A stretch of 7,437 nucleotides of DNA from Prevotellaceae bacterium (GTDB lineage: Bacteria; Bacteroidota; Bacteroidia; Bacteroidales; Bacteroidaceae): assembly GCA_021204545.1 (NCBI GenBank), contig JAJPZF010000075.1, forward strand, positions 1 to 7,437. Direction: 5' to 3'. Positions 5,338-7,437 of this stretch are shown piece by piece (position 1 is the stretch's first letter; every line of letters starts with the position of its first letter). The notes under the pieces were generated by a model. The model did no database searches and was not told where the DNA came from. It saw only the letters and a program-made list of their open reading frames with translations. Both the position numbers and the translations under genes were made by a program.

Positions 5338-5357
5338 ACTCGTTTGCACTACCTTTG
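5326..5357 (+). promoter_or_regulatory. Promoter of the tsaB-DUF4290-murA operon
   Basis: TTTG (5326-5329) is followed by 20 bp and then TACCTTTG (5350-5357), a full match to the Bacteroides sigma-ABfr consensus of TTTG and TAnnTTTG with 19-21 bp spacing. The transcription start would fall near 5362-5366. The tsaB ATG is at 5366, so the leader is at most a few bases. No ribosome-binding site could fit. Confidence 0.75.
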
Positions 5358-5365
5358 CTATTGCA

Positions 5366-6058
5366 ATGCCCTGCATACTGCACATAGAGACGAGCCAGAG
5401 CGTCTGCTCGGTCGCGCTGAGCCAGGACGGTGCGGTCATCTTCCACGAGGAAGACCGCAAGGGGCACTGGCACTCCGTGAAGTGCGGGTTGTTTGCCCGT
5501 GACGCGCTCTCTTTCGCCGAGAGCCACGCCATACCGCTGGACGCTGTGGCTGTGAGCGAGGGGCCTGGCAGCTACACTGGCCTTAGGATAGGCTTCTCGC
5601 TGGCGAAGGGTGTGGCTTACGGCAGGGGTGTGAGCCTTGTGGCAGTGCCCACGCTGGAGCTGCTGTGCGTGCCTGTGCTGCTCTTCCATGAGGAGATAAG
5701 CGAGGACGCTCTGCTTGCCCCGATGATAGACGCGCGACGGATGGAGGTGTACACGGCTCTGTACGACCGCTCGCTCCGGCTTGTGGAAGAGCCGCGGGCG
5801 GAGGTGATGGGAGAGAGTTCCTTCTGCGATATATTAAACGAGAGGCAGGTGTGCTTCTTCGGCGACGGGGCGGGTAAGTGCCGCGGGCTGCTGAGCCACC
5901 CCAACGCGCTGTTCATCGAGGGCATAGAGCCGCTTGCCAAGTATATGATGCCCCTTGCGGAGAGGAGGCTGATGGGGGGAGAGACCGCGGACGTGGCATA
6001 CGGCGCGCCGTTCTACCTGAAGGAGTTCCAGGCGACGGTGCCCAGGAGACTGATATAA
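5366..6058 (+). CDS. tsaB: TsaB, tRNA threonylcarbamoyladenosine biosynthesis protein
   Basis: The 230-residue protein has the TsaB ASKHA-fold signature: ILHIETSQSVCSVALSQDG at 4-22 is the first beta hairpin, EGPGSYTGLRIG at 65-76 is the hallmark motif, and LLAPMIDARRMEVYTALYD near 116-134 follows as in orthologues. TsaB is the non-catalytic partner of TsaD; with TsaE they add threonylcarbamoyl to A37 of tRNAs reading ANN codons, in the cytoplasm. The length equals the family norm. The frame is open back to a TTG at 5327, but that codon lies inside the -33 box and upstream of the predicted transcript start, while ATG 5366 gives the normal N-terminus. It is the first gene of the block, with DUF4290 following 12 nt after the stop. 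Ile codons are ATA in 9 of 11 cases. The protein tail PRRLI is basic. Confidence 0.93.
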   Translation: MPCILHIETSQSVCSVALSQDGAVIFHEEDRKGHWHSVKCGLFARDALSFAESHAIPLDAVAVSEGPGSYTGLRIGFSLAKGVAYGRGVSLVAVPTLELLCVPVLLFHEEISEDALLAPMIDARRMEVYTALYDRSLRLVEEPRAEVMGESSFCDILNERQVCFFGDGAGKCRGLLSHPNALFIEGIEPLAKYMMPLAERRLMGGETADVAYGAPFYLKEFQATVPRRLI

Positions 6059-6070
6059 GTAAAGCTATAT

Positions 6071-6658
6071 ATGACGTACAACACACAGAGAGAGAAGATG
6101 CGCCTGCCGGAGTACGGCAGATACGTGCACGAGATGGCAAGGCACATAGCCACGCTGCCCGACCGCGACGTGCGGCAGAGGGAGGCGGAGGCGCTGGTGA
6201 GCATAATGGCTAACATCAACCCCGACGACAAGGACCAGCCCGATTTTATGCAGAGGATATGGGACCATCTGGCCTATCTGAGCGACTACCAGCTGGACGT
6301 TGACTACCCGTACGAGGTGACAAGGCTGGGAGACGAGGCGCAGAAGCCCGAGCGGCTGCCCTACCCCTGGCACGACATTGGGCAGAGGCACTACGGGCAT
6401 CTCATCGAGGAGGCTCTGGACATGCTCCGGCAGATGCCCCCAGGCCTTAAGAGGGACAAGTTGGCTGAGAGAGTTGCCAACCAAATGAAGCAGAGCCTCT
6501 TCGTGTGGAACCGCGACGCGATGGACAACGAGAAGGTGGCTATGGATATGTACAACTTCACGAACGGGGAGGTGGAGCTTGACCTGCACACCTTCCGCTT
6601 CGCCCCCGTGTGCGACATGCCCCGCTCCTACGACCCGCTGAAGAAGAAAAAGAAGTAA
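6071..6658 (+). CDS. DUF4290 family protein
   Basis: The 195-residue protein starts with [17 protein letters not shown], the characteristic opening of DUF4290 proteins, and continues with MANINP and [19 protein letters not shown], both typical of the family. It ends in five lysines. It appears soluble and largely helical, with no signal peptide or membrane segment. The function of the family is unknown to me. In Bacteroidota it is commonly found just before murA, as I recall, and here it lies 12 nt after tsaB and 13 nt before murA, so a role tied to growth or cell-wall synthesis is possible but only by context. The ATG at 6071 is preceded by AT-rich sequence and no Shine-Dalgarno motif, as usual in this phylum. 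Confidence 0.9.
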   Translation: MTYNTQREKMRLPEYGRYVHEMARHIATLPDRDVRQREAEALVSIMANINPDDKDQPDFMQRIWDHLAYLSDYQLDVDYPYEVTRLGDEAQKPERLPYPWHDIGQRHYGHLIEEALDMLRQMPPGLKRDKLAERVANQMKQSLFVWNRDAMDNEKVAMDMYNFTNGEVELDLHTFRFAPVCDMPRSYDPLKKKKK

Positions 6659-6671
6659 GCCGAGCCGACGC

Positions 6672-7437
6672 ATGCCTTCATTCGTCATAGAGGGAGGTCG
6701 ACCCCTAAGAGGGGAGATCAAGCCGCAGGGTGCGAAGAACGAGGCTCTGCAGGTGCTTTGCGCCACGCTGCTCACCGACGAGCCTGTGAGGATAAAGAAC
6801 CTGCCCGACATCTCCGACGTGAGGAACCAGATAAAGCTGCTATCCGACATCGGGGTGAAAGTGAGGCGGAACGCCTCTGGTGACATGACCTTCCAGGCGG
6901 ACGAGGTGAGGCTGGACTACCTACAGACTGACGACTTCATCCGGCGGTGCGGCAGCATAAGGGGCAGCGTGCTGTTCCTGGGCCCTCTCGTGGCGAGATA
7001 CGGCAGGGCGATGGTGGCCAAGCCCGGTGGCGACCAGATAGGCAGGCGCAGGCTTGACACTCACTTTCAGGGCCTTAGCCGCCTTGGGGCAAGCTTCTGT
7101 TACGACGCTGAGCGCGGCATATTCGACATAAGGGCGAAGGCGCTGAAGGGCTGCTATATGCTTCTGGGCGAGGCCTCCGTGACCGGCACTGCCAACATAG
7201 TGATGGCTGCCGTCCTTGCCAAGGGTACCACCACAATATACAATGCTGCCTGCGAGCCTTACGTGCAGCAGCTCTGCCACCTGCTCAACTCTATGGGGGC
7301 GAACATATCGGGCATAGCAAGCAACCTTCTCACCATCGTCGGGGTGAAGAGCCTGCACGGGGCGACGCACACCATACTGCCTGATATGATTGAGATAGGC
7401 TCGTTCATAGGTATGGCTGCCCTCTGCGGAGAGGGCG
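6672..7437 (+). CDS. murA: UDP-N-acetylglucosamine 1-carboxyvinyltransferase MurA, N-terminal part (3' end outside window)
   Basis: The frame from ATG 6672 stays open to the window end, giving 255 residues of a protein normally about 420-440 long. MurA moves the enolpyruvyl group of PEP to UDP-GlcNAc, the first committed step of peptidoglycan synthesis, in the cytoplasm. Visible motifs are GAKNEALQ at 20-27 with Lys22 and Asn23 of the active site, [11 protein letters not shown] near 44-54, GPLVARYG at 104-111, and [14 protein letters not shown] at 118-131. In most bacteria the loop reads PGGC, with a Cys that fosfomycin alkylates; here it is Asp121, as in mycobacterial and chlamydial MurA, so fosfomycin resistance is expected. 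VTGTAN at about 183-188 is also conserved. Ile is encoded by ATA in 14 of 20 cases. It is the third gene of the tsaB operon. Confidence 0.95.
   Translation, partial: MPSFVIEGGRPLRGEIKPQGAKNEALQVLCATLLTDEPVRIKNLPDISDVRNQIKLLSDIGVKVRRNASGDMTFQADEVRLDYLQTDDFIRRCGSIRGSVLFLGPLVARYGRAMVAKPGGDQIGRRRLDTHFQGLSRLGASFCYDAERGIFDIRAKALKGCYMLLGEASVTGTANIVMAAVLAKGTTTIYNAACEPYVQQLCHLLNSMGANISGIASNLLTIVGVKSLHGATHTILPDMIEIGSFIGMAALCGEG

Larger units (their letters stand above)
4708..5365. other. Intergenic region rich in inverted repeats, no protein-coding gene seen
   Basis: No open frame here has family-like content or a start supported by context. Bases 4708-4890 are C-rich on the + strand and look like 3' flank. 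From about 4895 the sequence turns AT-rich, then hairpin-dense to 5110. A candidate minus-strand small RNA occupies 5106-5194, and promoter sequence for tsaB fills the end. The individual elements are listed separately. No clear + strand intrinsic terminator for the upstream block was found: none of the hairpins is followed by a T run on that strand. Confidence 0.75.

Noticed and set aside
5327..5365. TTG at 5327 as tsaB start
   Set aside because: It overlaps the -33 box and would add 13 residues before the normal TsaB N-terminus; ATG 5366 fits the family.
4708..5365. CRISPR array, insertion sequence or attachment site in the spacer
   Set aside because: No regularly spaced repeats, no transposase frame and no paired terminal repeats with target duplication were found.

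Overview
The window comes from a member of the Bacteroidota, most likely order Bacteroidales, with a GC-rich genome. The evidence is a DUF5686 outer-membrane protein, a DUF4290 gene directly upstream of murA, a MurA with Asp in place of the usual active-site Cys, Bacteroides-type promoters (TTTG, 20 bp, TAnnTTTG) and no convincing Shine-Dalgarno sites. ATA is used heavily for Ile and AGG for Arg, which is odd for such a GC-rich sequence. I cannot name the genus.

Left block (1-4707, all + strand). The 3' part of a DUF5686 beta-barrel gene is followed after 30 nt by four tightly packed genes. They encode a sugar/polyol-phosphate-type nucleotidyltransferase, a small ATP-grasp enzyme, a CDP-alcohol phosphatidyltransferase-family membrane enzyme and a HAD-family hydrolase. 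Two junctions are ATGA overlaps and the third is a 6-nt gap. The four reaction types fit one pathway: activate a phosphorylated alcohol as an NDP derivative, transfer it in the membrane, and modify or dephosphorylate it. The substrate is unknown. Both the CDP-alcohol enzyme and the HAD protein depart from their textbook active-site motifs.

Middle (4708-5365). About 660 bp have no credible gene but much structure: several inverted repeats, a run of ten G, and a three-arm element that can fold in two exclusive ways. There is also a well-formed candidate small RNA on the minus strand (about 5194 to 5106), with a promoter, a 5' hairpin and an intrinsic terminator. The last 120 bp hold a repeated promoter-like segment and the tsaB promoter, which lies so close to the start codon that the mRNA should be leaderless or nearly so.

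Right block (5366-7437, all + strand). tsaB (tRNA t6A modification), a DUF4290 gene and the 5' part of murA (first committed step of peptidoglycan synthesis) are separated by only 12-13 nt and look like a housekeeping operon driven by the promoter just upstream of tsaB. murA runs off the window end.
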